From Leptospira ryugenii (lineage in GTDB: Bacteria; Spirochaetota; Leptospiria; Leptospirales; Leptospiraceae), in the NCBI RefSeq assembly GCF_003114855.1, contig NZ_BFBB01000003.1, positions 189,077 to 253,076 on the forward strand: a stretch of DNA of 64,000 nt, in the 5' to 3' direction. The notes beneath the pieces are model-generated. The model did no database searches. It saw nothing but the letters and a program-made list of their open reading frames with translations, and had not been told where the DNA came from. Shown here piece after piece: positions 11,648 through 21,314 of the stretch. The position numbers and the translations under genes were made by a program. Every line of letters begins with the position of its first letter. The stretch's first letter is position 1.

Positions 11648-12652
11648 TTGGAAGAAACTTACGCAACGACAACCTGGGAGCGCATTTGGATTGCCTATTT
11701 GCGCCAAAAGAAGCGATTTTTGCAATTATGGGAGGCAAGCAAACGGAAAGTGAGCTTTGTCCTCATCCCAAACAACGAAAAGGCCCTCCTCCAGGTAGAG
11801 CTTTCCTTCGGAATGTTGTTATTTTTGTCTTTTCTGGCCTTGGGTTTGGTTCTGCTCTCCCTCTCGTTTCTTATCTACTTCTCCTTCTTTTTTGAACGCA
11901 ATACCTCACTGGAAAAAAGAGCTGAAAACCAGCTAGTCTCCTTCCTATTTTATGACCTACTTTCCCAAGACCTGCAAGATTCGGTCGAGGACCTAGAATC
12001 GGCTACTGAGTCCCTAAACCAATTGGCTTGGGACCAAATCCCCGAAAAAGAGATGATCACTCAGGACTACCTTCTAAAGGAAGAATACAGCCGAGATGAC
12101 CAAGAATTGGAATCAAACCTTAACCTCTACCAGCAAGTCGTACATACCTACGTCGAATTTGGATTGCGGCTCGGGAATTTGGTTCCCAACTTCCAGAATG
12201 CCTTTGAGTACCTTTCTATGAGAGAAAGCATTTTCTATTCCATGCCTAGGGGAAGGCCCTTGAAGCCGGGTGTTGGAGTCGTAACCTCTACCTTTGGAAA
12301 CAGAAGTGATCCCTTTGGCATTTTACCCATTGGAGAGTTTCACTCAGGCATCGATTTTGCTGCCGGTGAAGGCACGCCAATCTATGCAACTGGACCTGGA
12401 GTGATAGCCAACGTAGACTCAACAGCAGGAGGACTCGGACGTTCTGTACGCATCAATCATGAAAACGGATTTTATACATTATACGGACATTGCTCACAGA
12501 TCTTGGTATCACCTGGAGACCGAGTGAAACGCGGAGACAAAATTGCCCTAGTAGGACAAACTGGTAAGGCGACAGGTGCACACGTTCACTATGAAGTCCA
12601 TGTTGGATTGGACTCACCTCTAGACCCAGAAGAGTACATCAACCTAGACTGA
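11648..12652 (+). CDS. M23 (LytM) family metallopeptidase, membrane anchored
   Basis: About 334 residues from a TTG at 11648. A short cytoplasmic head is followed by one strong membrane helix ([21 protein letters not shown]), a helical, acidic periplasmic region, and the C-terminal LytM domain. Zinc ligands are visible: the H and D of '[16 protein letters not shown]' and the HVH of '[11 protein letters not shown]', with '[11 protein letters not shown]' between. It should therefore be an active Gly-Gly or peptidoglycan cross-link endopeptidase. The start is uncertain: the frame is open from 11567, but that would overlap the divergent pcnB start. The 3' end overlaps the convergent phosphatase gene by 14 bases. 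Confidence 0.85.
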   Translation: MEETYATTTWERIWIAYLRQKKRFLQLWEASKRKVSFVLIPNNEKALLQVELSFGMLLFLSFLALGLVLLSLSFLIYFSFFFERNTSLEKRAENQLVSFLFYDLLSQDLQDSVEDLESATESLNQLAWDQIPEKEMITQDYLLKEEYSRDDQELESNLNLYQQVVHTYVEFGLRLGNLVPNFQNAFEYLSMRESIFYSMPRGRPLKPGVGVVTSTFGNRSDPFGILPIGEFHSGIDFAAGEGTPIYATGPGVIANVDSTAGGLGRSVRINHENGFYTLYGHCSQILVSPGDRVKRGDKIALVGQTGKATGAHVHYEVHVGLDSPLDPEEYINLD

Positions 12653-15116
12653 TTTTTTCTTTTTTGTTTTGGATGGATTTGAGATAACGTGTGAGTTGTA
12701 AGACACGTTTGTGATTTGGATACTTTCCTTTGAGTTCGTGCAATAGATTCCCTGCTCGCTCCCAATTGCCTATCTTTATATGAGCAAAGCTCAATTTCAA
12801 AAGTACGTTCACATTGTCCGTTTCTCTTAACCGGACACGTTCAGCCATATCTGCCGCATCCTTGGACTGTTCCAATCGCCGACTATTCATAGATGCTAAA
12901 AAATGACTTTCTGTTTGATTTGGATAGTTTTCTATCAAAGATTCACATAGCGCATAACTTTTTTTGAATTCTCTTTTTCGGAAGCTTGTGATTGCCTGTT
13001 TCCAAAGTTCCTCGAAGCTTTTTTTTGGCGATGCTTCTTTTAAATACTCTATTCGCATGAGAGAGAGATCATCCGTTAAATCACCAAAATCCACTAGGGC
13101 ATCGGCTATTTGATGCAGGTCTCCTCTACCTTTCTCTACAAACGTTAAAAATTTAGATTCATCTTCATTTAGTACCTTCTTCTCCTGGTTAGGTGAATGG
13201 ACAAGCAAATCATCTCGACCATCCGAACCCGAAATCAAGATATCCTGTTTTTGCATCTGGAAGATACGTACACTTAGCCTTCCCTCTGGCATTTTGATCC
13301 CCAACTTTCTAAGCTGGATCTCTCTATCTAAAAATAAGGCTATTCCATCTCGGTACAAGACTAAACTCGGATGTTCCGCATTTATGTAATACACATTTCC
13401 AGTATTGTCTTCAACTAGCCCTAAAACGAGCGAGACGAGCATACTCCCATCAAAGGTTTCAAAGACTTTTTGCAATTCAAGAAAGGAGTTTTTGAGCCAA
13501 CGCTCTGGATAGATATCGGATGCCTCTTCACTCATCTTTGTACGCTCAATAATCGCAGCAAAAACAGAGCCTAAAACCAAAACACCTCCCGCACCTTGGA
13601 TGGATTTGCCCATTGCATCTGCGTTTACAAAAACAGTGTATTCTTTTCCCTTTAAAACTAGAGTATTTGTCACACACAAGTCTCCTCCAATTTCAGCATG
13701 CCATTGTTTGAATTGAAACTTTTTCTTTTGCCTGAGAAGAAATTGAACATTTACATTTTGGCTTTTGTAGGAATTGGAGCCCAATGGTTTAAGCAACAAA
13801 GAGGTTAAAAAATAATCACCATCTTGTTGGTTCTTTAACTCCTTTACACTCTCTAAACTTTTGGATAACTCAAGGGTTCGCTCTTTCACCTTTCTTTCCA
13901 AGGTAATGTTTAGATATTCTGTTTGCCTATGCACCTCAGAGAATTTATCAGCCAAAACAGTGGCTATACCAACGATGTAAATGAAGAAAGTATACTTTGA
14001 AAATGCATATCCAGAATTGAAAACCAATGAATCTAGAATATCATACACTGCAGAGATAATGAGTAGGATGGTACCTAAAAGTAAATTTTTTGAATAGTGG
14101 ATTCGAAAGCGCACGCCTAGCGCTAAGCTAAAGATGATATTTGGTAAGGCGAAGGCAAATGCTACGCCTTGCCAAACGCGAAGGATCATCTCGCAGAGAA
14201 ATAAGGGAAGAAACAAAGTAACAAAGGCAATGAAGAGATGAAAATAGAAAAGATACTTTTGGAATCTACTTGTCTTATCAAAATAAAAATAAGAGATGAA
14301 TTGGAAAAAGGCTGAAAAAAAGAGATAAAGAACAATGAGCTCAAGCTTTTGGCTTATGACCGAATCAATCCCAAACTCAAATATCTCATTGCTTCGGGTA
14401 AAAAAATAAACTCCCGCACCAAAAGAAAAGATCCCGAAATAGAGATTGTATCTCTCTTTCGGTCTTTTTGAAAAAAGAAAGAAATGGTACATTCCGACGA
14501 CCAAATAAACTAAAATCAAAGCCAAAGATACTCTATCTTGTCTTTGGTACAGTAAGTTTTCATACTCACCAATCATATAACCACGAGATAGATAAAGACC
14601 AGTATGGTCATACCTTGGGTCACCCACAATGTGCAAGATGAGTTGATTGTCCTTTTCTTTGGTGATCTCTTTTGGAATGGGATATACAACTCCTCGCACA
14701 GTTCGGTGGAAAAGCACATTGCTTCCATCATAGAGTCCCTCCTTAGCGATCAATCTTCCATTCACAAAGATTTCAAACGCTTCTCCAATCTCAGCAAAAG
14801 AGATTGCAAGATTTTGATTTCTTTCCTGCATTTCTTGGCTGAGATCAAAGGAGGTAGCCAAAGTATATTCTGCATAGCTGCGATCGGAAGGAAATACTTC
14901 ACCGAGCCAGATGGGAAACTTGTCGATCTCTTTATACCTTGAATTTGGACTAAAGGCAAGCTTTGTATCCTGAAGTGAAAAGGAATCTTTTGCCCACCAA
15001 CGTCTATCCTCGGACTTGTTAGGAAGGGAACTTAGATCTAGAATACTTTGTGCGGATAGATAAGAACAAAAGAAAAAGGAGATAAATAAACCGAGAAACC
15101 TAGTTGCAAGATCCAC
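12639..15116 (-). CDS. 7TM sensor with SpoIIE-type PP2C phosphatase and TPR tail
   Basis: 825 residues. Parts in order: signal peptide (SFFFCSYLSAQ); an extracellular jelly-roll-like domain (about 25-190) of the 7TMR-DISM extracellular type; seven membrane helices (about 195-395); a coiled coil (EYLNITLERKVKERTLELSKSL); a SpoIIE/RsbU phosphatase domain (about 440-690) with 'GGDLC', 'VNADAMGKSIQGAG', 'YYINAEHPSLVLY' and 'DILISGSDGRDDL'; and a short TPR tail (about 715-810). The acidic metal ligands are present. Such proteins dephosphorylate anti-anti-sigma factors in partner-switching cascades. No STAS or anti-sigma gene is in this window, so the partner is unknown. The start codon is GTG without a clear ribosome binding site. 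Confidence 0.87.
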   Translation of the reverse strand: MDLATRFLGLFISFFFCSYLSAQSILDLSSLPNKSEDRRWWAKDSFSLQDTKLAFSPNSRYKEIDKFPIWLGEVFPSDRSYAEYTLATSFDLSQEMQERNQNLAISFAEIGEAFEIFVNGRLIAKEGLYDGSNVLFHRTVRGVVYPIPKEITKEKDNQLILHIVGDPRYDHTGLYLSRGYMIGEYENLLYQRQDRVSLALILVYLVVGMYHFFLFSKRPKERYNLYFGIFSFGAGVYFFTRSNEIFEFGIDSVISQKLELIVLYLFFSAFFQFISYFYFDKTSRFQKYLFYFHLFIAFVTLFLPLFLCEMILRVWQGVAFAFALPNIIFSLALGVRFRIHYSKNLLLGTILLIISAVYDILDSLVFNSGYAFSKYTFFIYIVGIATVLADKFSEVHRQTEYLNITLERKVKERTLELSKSLESVKELKNQQDGDYFLTSLLLKPLGSNSYKSQNVNVQFLLRQKKKFQFKQWHAEIGGDLCVTNTLVLKGKEYTVFVNADAMGKSIQGAGGVLVLGSVFAAIIERTKMSEEASDIYPERWLKNSFLELQKVFETFDGSMLVSLVLGLVEDNTGNVYYINAEHPSLVLYRDGIALFLDREIQLRKLGIKMPEGRLSVRIFQMQKQDILISGSDGRDDLLVHSPNQEKKVLNEDESKFLTFVEKGRGDLHQIADALVDFGDLTDDLSLMRIEYLKEASPKKSFEELWKQAITSFRKREFKKSYALCESLIENYPNQTESHFLASMNSRRLEQSKDAADMAERVRLRETDNVNVLLKLSFAHIKIGNWERAGNLLHELKGKYPNHKRVLQLTRYLKSIQNKKEKISLG

Positions 15117-15165
15117 TTACTTTGATTGGGAGGAAATGTGAAGGCTTGTCAATTCAAAATCAGAG

Positions 15166-15195
15166 GTGAAAAAAGGGCAATTTGCCCCCTTTCAC
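15166..15195 (-). terminator. Terminator downstream of doxX
   Basis: On the minus strand GGGGGCAAATTGCCC is followed directly by TTTTTT. The stem extends outward through the GTGAAA/TTTCAC ends with small mismatches. It sits about 10 bases beyond the DoxX stop codon. Confidence 0.85.
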
Positions 15196-15205
15196 CTAAC
15201 ATAAA

Positions 15206-15658
15206 TTAATTAGTAATTAAACTTTGTAGAAAATAATCTACAGAAAATGCCCCGCCGCCTGTGATGACAAGAGCAATGGACAAACCAATCGCTAACAAGT
15301 GAAACTCCATGCCCTCCCCTTTTTGTGCCCCAAACCAATTGATGAAAAAACCATTGGGACGGTGGACAAGAAAAGCTGCACCTAACATAATGATACCGAT
15401 GGATAGGGCGGAAAACTTTGTGAGAAAACCCAAAACTAGGGCCACTGAGCCCAATGATTCCCCGATGATGACCAAAAAGGCTATGATACCCGGAAGACCC
15501 GCTTGGCCAGTAAAGTATCCATAAGTCCCTTTAAACCCGTAACCACCAAACCAACCTAGGAGTTTTTGAGCCCCATGTGGGAAAATCACAATCCCCAAGG
15601 TCAGACGTAACACTAGGGGCACAATGCTATCAGAGGTCGAAAAAAGAAGTTCTAACAT
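15206..15658 (-). CDS. DoxX family membrane protein
   Basis: 150 residues with four membrane helices. The N-terminus has the DoxX pattern '[27 protein letters not shown]' (R...G..f..HGaqKl.gwFgG), followed by '[24 protein letters not shown]' and 'MLGAAFLVH'. ATG at 15658 has AAGGA seven bases upstream and is chosen over a TTG two codons earlier. DoxX proteins are quinone- or thiosulfate-linked membrane subunits in some organisms and oxidative-stress associated in others; the role here is unknown. Monocistronic, with its own terminator, and divergent from lgt. Confidence 0.88.
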   Translation of the reverse strand: MLELLFSTSDSIVPLVLRLTLGIVIFPHGAQKLLGWFGGYGFKGTYGYFTGQAGLPGIIAFLVIIGESLGSVALVLGFLTKFSALSIGIIMLGAAFLVHRPNGFFINWFGAQKGEGMEFHLLAIGLSIALVITGGGAFSVDYFLQSLITN

Positions 15659-15806
15659 ATTCAATTCCTTAAGATTAATTAGTTCAACATTAAGCTATTT
15701 AATCTAAAAACACAAGTCTTTTTTAGTCCTTTGGGCTCGAAAAATCCGAAGAATTCCTGGATAAAATACTCCTTTCCCTCCAAACCAAGAGATTTAGGCT
15801 CACCTT

Positions 15807-16733
15807 ATGTTAGATCGAATTCCAATACCGAACCCCTTTGGCTGGGGCGGACTATCCACGTTTAGTTTGCTCATGATGTTAGCATTTTTGGTAGGTTCTT
15901 ATATCTTACCTAAAGAACTGGAACGCAGAAAATTAGAACCATCACATAGTGATTGGCTCATCTTTTTAGGTATTTTGGGTACACTCATTGGTGCGAAAGT
16001 GTTCTTCATCTTTGAAATTTGGGACCAGATCTTTATCCAGGTGCCAGGATATGACGGTCGTTATTCCTATCCTCTTTTGCATTGGGAAGGATTTCCTGGG
16101 CAACCAGGTTTGTGGTCCTCTCTTTTCAGTGGTGGTGGGCTCGTATTTTATGGTGGTCTCCTCTGTGGTTGGTTATTTGTTACACTTTACTTCAAATATT
16201 ACAAACTCGATATGGGAAGTTATTTTGATGCTATAGTTCCGGCATTGAGTATGGGTTATGCGATTGGTAGATTGGGTTGTTTTGTTAGTGGAGACGGATG
16301 TTATGGATTCGCAACAGATGCGAGAATCCCTATCCTGGTATTTGAATTTCACGGTGCCCACCCATCAGGTGTGCCTGTATGGAATACTCCTGTTATGGAA
16401 TCCATCATTGCCTTTGGCTACTTTGCTTACCTTCAATACTATGCTCGCTTCCAAAATTTTAGAAAATGGAGCCTTGGTGCACAGTTCCTAATGTTACATG
16501 GAACAGCGAGACTTCTGATCGAATTCTTACGCGTAAATAAAGCGGTAATCCCTTTTTTAGAGCCTCCTCAACTTGTCAATATTCCTGACTCAAGTGGAAA
16601 CCCAGCCTTCTTAACTGGTTACTATTGGCATGGATTTTCCCAATCCCAGTACATCTCCATTGCTTTGATTTTGGCGGGAGCGATCATGTTTTTTAAAGGA
16701 AAGTTATGGCAGAAGGAGGAAACATCTGCATGA
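15807..16733 (+). CDS. lgt: Prolipoprotein diacylglyceryl transferase
   Basis: Adds diacylglycerol to the lipobox Cys of prolipoproteins, the first step of lipoprotein maturation. 308 residues with about seven membrane helices. The Lgt signature appears as '[18 protein letters not shown]' near residue 150, a variant of GRiGNFiNGElyG with Cys and Ser where Asn is usual. The 'YGGLLCGW' block and the periplasmic '[23 protein letters not shown]' segment precede it, and '[16 protein letters not shown]' follows. The stop codon overlaps the start of the next gene (ATGA at 16730-16733). Confidence 0.93.
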   Translation: MLDRIPIPNPFGWGGLSTFSLLMMLAFLVGSYILPKELERRKLEPSHSDWLIFLGILGTLIGAKVFFIFEIWDQIFIQVPGYDGRYSYPLLHWEGFPGQPGLWSSLFSGGGLVFYGGLLCGWLFVTLYFKYYKLDMGSYFDAIVPALSMGYAIGRLGCFVSGDGCYGFATDARIPILVFEFHGAHPSGVPVWNTPVMESIIAFGYFAYLQYYARFQNFRKWSLGAQFLMLHGTARLLIEFLRVNKAVIPFLEPPQLVNIPDSSGNPAFLTGYYWHGFSQSQYISIALILAGAIMFFKGKLWQKEETSA

Positions 16734-17557
16734 AATCGTTCCCGTTTTTTGAAATCGTTTATGACCGAAATGTAGCCATTCTCTACTTGAATCGACCTGA
16801 CAAACGAAATGCTATGAACTGGCCCTTTTGGAGAGACCTACCGGAAGTTATTCAGACAATTGATGCGGATCCAAAGGTTCATGCTTTCATAATCGCGGCG
16901 AGGGGTAAGTCTTTTTCTACTGGATTGGATCTGGAGCAATTCTTTTCCGAATTCCAACATATCGTACAAGGTGAATTAGGTGACCATAGAGAAAAACTAT
17001 ATCACTTAATTTTGGATATGCAAAAAGGAATCAATGCAGTTTACGATTCAAAGAAACCATCGATTGCTCTCATCCAAAGGCATTGCATTGGTGGTGGTTT
17101 AGATCTTATCTCAGCTTGTGACGTTCGCTATGCAAGTAAGGATGCAAGTTTCTCTTTGCGCGAAGCAAAAGTCGGTATCGTTGCCGATATGGGCTCTTTA
17201 CAAAGACTTCCAGCTATCATTGGCCAAGGAAATACAAGAGAGTTAGCACTGACGGGCAAAGACATTGATGCAAATGAAGCGCTTCGCATGGGTCTTGTCA
17301 CAAAGGTTTTTGATACTGAGGAGGAAATGTTCGCCTACGGTTTGAAGACTGCTCACGAAATTGCTGAAAACCCAACAATTGTGATCCGAGGAGTGAAGCA
17401 AGTGATGAATGCATCAGCACATTTCAATTTAAAAGATGCATTGAATTATGTAGCCGTTTGGAATGCGAGTATGTTGGACACGAAAGACTTCAGACAAGCA
17501 ATACAAGGTTTCCGAGAAAAAAAGCGTCCAATTTTTAACTCAGAAACCGCTCAATGA
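16730..17557 (+). CDS. Enoyl-CoA hydratase/isomerase, probable delta3,5-delta2,4-dienoyl-CoA isomerase
   Basis: 275 residues from the ATG at 16730, which has AGGAGG upstream and overlaps the lgt stop. Crotonase fold: '[13 protein letters not shown]', oxyanion-hole '[13 protein letters not shown]' and '[19 protein letters not shown]'. The stretch '[20 protein letters not shown]' closely follows the mitochondrial ECH1 pattern (EvdvGlAADvGtLQRLP), with the Glu, the Asp of VADMG and the Asp of CDVRYA that form its acidic triad. It thus looks like a dienoyl-CoA isomerase for odd-position double bonds in unsaturated fatty acid beta-oxidation. Leptospires live on long-chain fatty acids, so the role fits. 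Coupling to lgt is probably only transcriptional. Confidence 0.85.
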   Translation: MKSFPFFEIVYDRNVAILYLNRPDKRNAMNWPFWRDLPEVIQTIDADPKVHAFIIAARGKSFSTGLDLEQFFSEFQHIVQGELGDHREKLYHLILDMQKGINAVYDSKKPSIALIQRHCIGGGLDLISACDVRYASKDASFSLREAKVGIVADMGSLQRLPAIIGQGNTRELALTGKDIDANEALRMGLVTKVFDTEEEMFAYGLKTAHEIAENPTIVIRGVKQVMNASAHFNLKDALNYVAVWNASMLDTKDFRQAIQGFREKKRPIFNSETAQ

Positions 17558-17562
17558 TGGAT

Positions 17563-17721
17563 TTAGCAATAAACGTCCAGAAGCCTCTGGGGAGAGGTAG
17601 CCTCCGCTACTTTTTCCTCCACGGCTATCCCAATCAATTTCTGGTTTAAGTTTTGATTTGCCTGGAAGATTTCTTTTGGCAGGTTTAAAATGGAATGTAA
17701 ATTTGAGCTAGATTGAATCAT
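17563..17721 (-). CDS. Small hypothetical protein, 52 residues
   Basis: Not recognised with certainty. ATG at 17721 is preceded by AAAGGAG with a 7-base spacer, one of the best ribosome binding sites in the window. The peptide starts MIQSSSNLHSILNLPKEIF, continues 'QNLNQKLIGIAVEEKVAEA' and ends LLDVYC. Its size and the 'lIGIAV.eKv' helix recall the small YjfB-type 'putative motility protein' family, but that is only a resemblance. It lies antisense to nothing, in the 229-base gap between two plus-strand genes. A longer in-frame version to 17835 would overlap the TPR gene and lacks support. Confidence 0.6.
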   Translation of the reverse strand: MIQSSSNLHSILNLPKEIFQANQNLNQKLIGIAVEEKVAEATSPQRLLDVYC

Positions 17722-17786
17722 TGTATGGCTCCTTTGGATTCTATCATCCCTAATCTGATCTTCGGTAAATCCTCTTCTTTCCTTGA

Positions 17787-18653
17787 GTGAAAATGCAGCA
17801 AAACCGAGATTTTTTTTCCATACTACGGAAAGCAATCCGCCTAGAAAGAGACCGTGAATTCACAAAAGCATTTAATATCTTCTCTGAAGCTGAATCCCTA
17901 AGCCCAAACCCCCAAACTAAAATCAAAATTAGGGCACGAATGGCACTTTGCCAGAACGTATTAGGAAATACAAAAGAAACGGAACTACAGTTCCAGAAGG
18001 TGATGGACGATTTTGCAGACCACCCACTCTCTTTAGACGTATATGCGAGGTTTCTAATACGAATCAAAAAATTCAAATCCGCAAAATCAATTTTGAATAA
18101 AGGGATATTTACTTTCCCTCATTACCTAGAGTTTTATTTGCTCCTCGCCTCACTTTTGAAAGACATGGATCGCTCTGAAGAATCGATTGCAATCTTAAAA
18201 CAGGCTCTTTCCAGAGAGGATCTTAGCAAAGCGAAAGGAATCAACCGAAAGGATATATGGGCTGAACTTGGCTCATTATATTATGCCCGAGCAGATTACA
18301 ACTCAGCCTTAGTCTGCCTCCGCAAATCTCTGGCTATGGGTTTGGAATCCGATTTTTTACACTTTGAACTTTTGGCATTATGTTATTTGGAACTTGAAGA
18401 TGCCGAAAGTGCTATCCGTAGTTTAGAAAGTTTGGTAGAATATGCGGGTGAAATTGACCCTGAAATTCTCATTCTATTTGCACGGGCAAAATGTAGATTG
18501 GGTTTGATTGAAGAGGCGGCACAATTTTTAATCCAGGCCTACTCTTATGAAGATTCCCTAACTTTAAAAGGACATGAGATGAATGACTTTGCCCCATTGC
18601 TTCGCAATGGATTTTTCACTACATTGGAAAATGTAGAATGGGAGGAATCCTAG
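17787..18653 (+). CDS. Tetratricopeptide-repeat protein
   Basis: 288 residues, no signal peptide, so cytoplasmic. Helical repeats of about 34 residues run through the whole chain, for example 'DIWAELGSLYYARADYNSALVCLRKSLAMG' and 'LHFELLALCYLELEDAESAIRSLESLV', with the small and aromatic positions of TPRs. Start is GTG 17787 or ATG 17793; neither has a strong ribosome binding site. Its TAG stop overlaps the GTG start of the helicase gene by one base, so the two are translationally coupled and may act together. No partner can be named. Confidence 0.85.
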   Translation: MKMQQNRDFFSILRKAIRLERDREFTKAFNIFSEAESLSPNPQTKIKIRARMALCQNVLGNTKETELQFQKVMDDFADHPLSLDVYARFLIRIKKFKSAKSILNKGIFTFPHYLEFYLLLASLLKDMDRSEESIAILKQALSREDLSKAKGINRKDIWAELGSLYYARADYNSALVCLRKSLAMGLESDFLHFELLALCYLELEDAESAIRSLESLVEYAGEIDPEILILFARAKCRLGLIEEAAQFLIQAYSYEDSLTLKGHEMNDFAPLLRNGFFTTLENVEWEES

Positions 18654-20464
18654 TGCCTCAATTTACTTCGCTCGAAGAGGAAATACAATTCCAAACAAAA
18701 CGTCTTGCACTCGAGAGAGAAAAGGAAAGAGAACAATTTACAGAGAAAAATCAAAATCAATTGAAATTGAAAAAATGTATATTGGAAGAGATCCAATTCT
18801 TGTATGGGAATACTTGGAAAGTCAGCTTTTCTCATACAAATTTTTCTTCGATCAATGATTGGCATAAAGGACAATCTGTTCTCATACAAAGCGAATCTGA
18901 ATCAACCTACGGACACATTGTAAGCATTGATAAATCCAAAATCATAATCCAGTCCCTTGGCGAACAAGAATGGGAGTCCGATGAATATGAAATTATTGCG
19001 TGGTTCCAAGAGTCCACATACAAAATGTATGAGGAAGTCGTTCACCTACTTGGGCAAGATCGCTTCCAATTGGCCAAAAAAAAACTCTCATGGATACTCT
19101 CTTATTCAAAGGGAGATAAACCAAGCACTCCAAAAGCAGAGGTAAGCCCTATTGAGAAATTACTTTCTTTAAATGAGTACGGATTTGTATTTGGTCCTCC
19201 AGGAACGGGGAAAACATTTTTATTGATGAATACAGCCGAGGCTATAATCGCAAAGAAACAAAAGTTACTTGTTCTCTGTCCAAATAATTATGCCTGTGAT
19301 ATGATTGTGGAAAGAGCGATTGCCAAAGATTGGAATGTCATTCGCTTAGGAAATTCAACGAAAATTAAAGAGACCGCCTTAGCCTATCATTTAGATTCCT
19401 TGGTTGAAAAAGACCATGCCCAAAGACAAATCCAGAAGTGGCAAAATGAATTAAAATCAATCCAAAAAAAATATCGATCCTGGAAACGAAATTTCGGAAA
19501 AGAAGAACGAGAGGAAAGGCAAAGTTTAAAAAAGGAAGCCAAAGACCTGTTGCAGACTATCAAAAGAGAAGAAGAAAATGTCCGGCAAAAAATTTTTGAC
19601 AAGGCAGAAATGATTGTTGGAACCTTCTCCTCCTATTTTCCCTTTCTTAAAAAAGGGATTCTTTTTGACTATGTCTTTGTAGATGAAGCTACACAAGCAA
19701 CGGATGTTGCATGTTATATGGCAATGATGTGCGGGAGTCATTGTTTTTATTTTGGTGATCCCAAACAACTCCCATATACATACCTCCTTCCAGAACACCA
19801 AAAGATTCCTTCTTTTTTGGAAAAAGGAATCCTGGAGGACCAAGGAGAGAGAACTGTATTTTTAAATACTCAATTTCGTATGTTGCCTGAAATAGTAAAG
19901 TTTCCAAACCAATATTTTTATGAAAATCAAGTCCAAACAAGTCCTAACGTAAAACATAATCAAAACATCCAAAACGAGATGTTGCGACTATTCTATTCTG
20001 ATAAATCACTCCTATGGATTGATACGGCGGGAACAGACAATCAAGAAGAAAGAAACAAAACAACCGGTAGTATCTTCAATCTTTGTGAGGCCGATTTGGT
20101 TACGAACTTCGTCAAAAATGGCCTTAATCCAAACCTTTGCCAGATTTTAACTCCATATTCCGAACAAAAAGAACGCATTGAGAGGATGACCAACTATTCC
20201 ATTCCTGTTCAAACATTTGATTCCTTCCAAGGTAGGGAATCAGATATGGTAGTAATTTCATTTGTGAGAACCAATGATGAAAATTCCCTAGGATTTCTAG
20301 CTGATGAGAGACGACTTAATGTCGCACTGACCCGGGCAAAGTTTGCACTGGTTTTGATTGGCGATTCAAGTACACTCTGTACAAACCCTATCTTCGAAAG
20401 GCTTTATGAGAGTGTAAAGGAATTGGGAGAGATAAAATCAATCTATGAATATCTATCGCTTTGA
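18653..20464 (+). CDS. Superfamily 1 DNA/RNA helicase (UPF1/DNA2-like)
   Basis: 603 residues from GTG 18653, with GGAGG seven bases upstream; an ATG five codons earlier overlaps the TPR gene. Order: an N-terminal coiled-coil region with a beta-barrel-like segment (WHKGQSVLIQSESESTYGHIVS); motif Ia/Walker A 'GPPGTGKTFLL'; a long charged helical insert (about residues 245-310); Walker B 'VFVDEATQATD'; 'FGDPKQLP'; 'LNTQFRMLPEI'; 'TFDSFQGRESDMVVISFVR'; and 'RRLNVALTRAKFALVLIGD'. This is the UPF1/IGHMBP2/DNA2 layout, so a 5'-to-3' nucleic-acid unwinding enzyme is expected. The 3' end abuts the convergent cyclase gene. Confidence 0.9.
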   Translation: MPQFTSLEEEIQFQTKRLALEREKEREQFTEKNQNQLKLKKCILEEIQFLYGNTWKVSFSHTNFSSINDWHKGQSVLIQSESESTYGHIVSIDKSKIIIQSLGEQEWESDEYEIIAWFQESTYKMYEEVVHLLGQDRFQLAKKKLSWILSYSKGDKPSTPKAEVSPIEKLLSLNEYGFVFGPPGTGKTFLLMNTAEAIIAKKQKLLVLCPNNYACDMIVERAIAKDWNVIRLGNSTKIKETALAYHLDSLVEKDHAQRQIQKWQNELKSIQKKYRSWKRNFGKEEREERQSLKKEAKDLLQTIKREEENVRQKIFDKAEMIVGTFSSYFPFLKKGILFDYVFVDEATQATDVACYMAMMCGSHCFYFGDPKQLPYTYLLPEHQKIPSFLEKGILEDQGERTVFLNTQFRMLPEIVKFPNQYFYENQVQTSPNVKHNQNIQNEMLRLFYSDKSLLWIDTAGTDNQEERNKTTGSIFNLCEADLVTNFVKNGLNPNLCQILTPYSEQKERIERMTNYSIPVQTFDSFQGRESDMVVISFVRTNDENSLGFLADERRLNVALTRAKFALVLIGDSSTLCTNPIFERLYESVKELGEIKSIYEYLSL

Positions 20465-21118
20465 CTATAAAACAACCCATTGGGCATCGGATAGATGGTA
20501 GACCAATTTATAGGCTCCTTCGCTACCAGGTGGCACTTCCTTTAGAAGTTCAAAATCAAAATCTGTCGTATCTTCCGCATGGTCTTTCACAGCTTGCGTG
20601 ACGAGGATTTCCCATGCGTCGGCTGTATCTTCACCTAACTTTGAGGCTGCATTGACCTCAGCTCCAAACACATCCGTATCACCAATTTTCAACACTTTTC
20701 CATAACCCAATCCGACACAGAGAAGGATTTGTTCTTCTGGCGGACGGTCAATATTATATTTTTTGCATGCTTTTTGCATATGGATTGCACATTGCAGGGC
20801 TTTGTTGGTGTTTCTAAATAATACCATCAAACTATCACCCTCATCTTTTAAAAGAATGCCATCATATTCATCAACAACAGGAATCAAGATACGATGGGAT
20901 TCAAAGATAGTTTGTAAAAAATGTATGATTCCAAATTTTGCCACCCCACGCGAAAAACCAGAGAGGTCGGTAAACATGACACACCATGTTTCACCAAATA
21001 GATCCCAAATCCTTTGGTCAATGATCTCTTGATTGGCTCCTGGTTTGATCCGTTCTTCTAAGAGTTTTTCGAGTCTTTCTTCCGAAGCCGAAGTAGCGAT
21101 CGATCTTTTTTGTCCCAT
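20465..21118 (-). CDS. Class III adenylate/guanylate cyclase domain protein
   Basis: 217 residues from ATG 21118. It is a bare, soluble catalytic domain with a short N-terminal helix. Metal-binding Asp residues are in 'CVMFTDLSGFSRG' and 'LLKDEGDSLMVLF'; the Lys before the second motif matches the purine-specifying position. 'DVFGAEVNAASKLGEDTA' matches the D-x-x-G-x-x-V-N-x-A-a-r-L block. The enzyme is probably active and makes cAMP or cGMP. A CRP-like protein with two cyclic-nucleotide domains is encoded at 42506-43720. The frame extends to a TTG at 21154, but that TTG is part of a promoter-like TTGACA; no ribosome binding site is visible for either start. Confidence 0.87.
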   Translation of the reverse strand: MGQKRSIATSASEERLEKLLEERIKPGANQEIIDQRIWDLFGETWCVMFTDLSGFSRGVAKFGIIHFLQTIFESHRILIPVVDEYDGILLKDEGDSLMVLFRNTNKALQCAIHMQKACKKYNIDRPPEEQILLCVGLGYGKVLKIGDTDVFGAEVNAASKLGEDTADAWEILVTQAVKDHAEDTTDFDFELLKEVPPGSEGAYKLVYHLSDAQWVVL

Positions 21119-21314
21119 AGAAAAAAAACTACCGTAAAGATTTTTCTTTGTCAAGGAAGGAAAAGCAGCTGATCTAAATCAATAGGGAAAATTTCCACTC
21201 CACAAATTTAACATTACAGAATTCTGATTCGGGGGACGGTGAGTAAATCTAGGTTCTCGTAGACATGAGGTTTAGAAATTACGAATCGTTTTGATTGTTT
21301 TCATGAGGAGATAT

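Noticed and set aside
15672..15705. Inverted repeat AGATTAA/TTAATCT upstream of doxX as an operator
   Set aside because: Seven-base halves 20 bases apart in very AT-rich sequence are expected by chance; geometry fits no family well.
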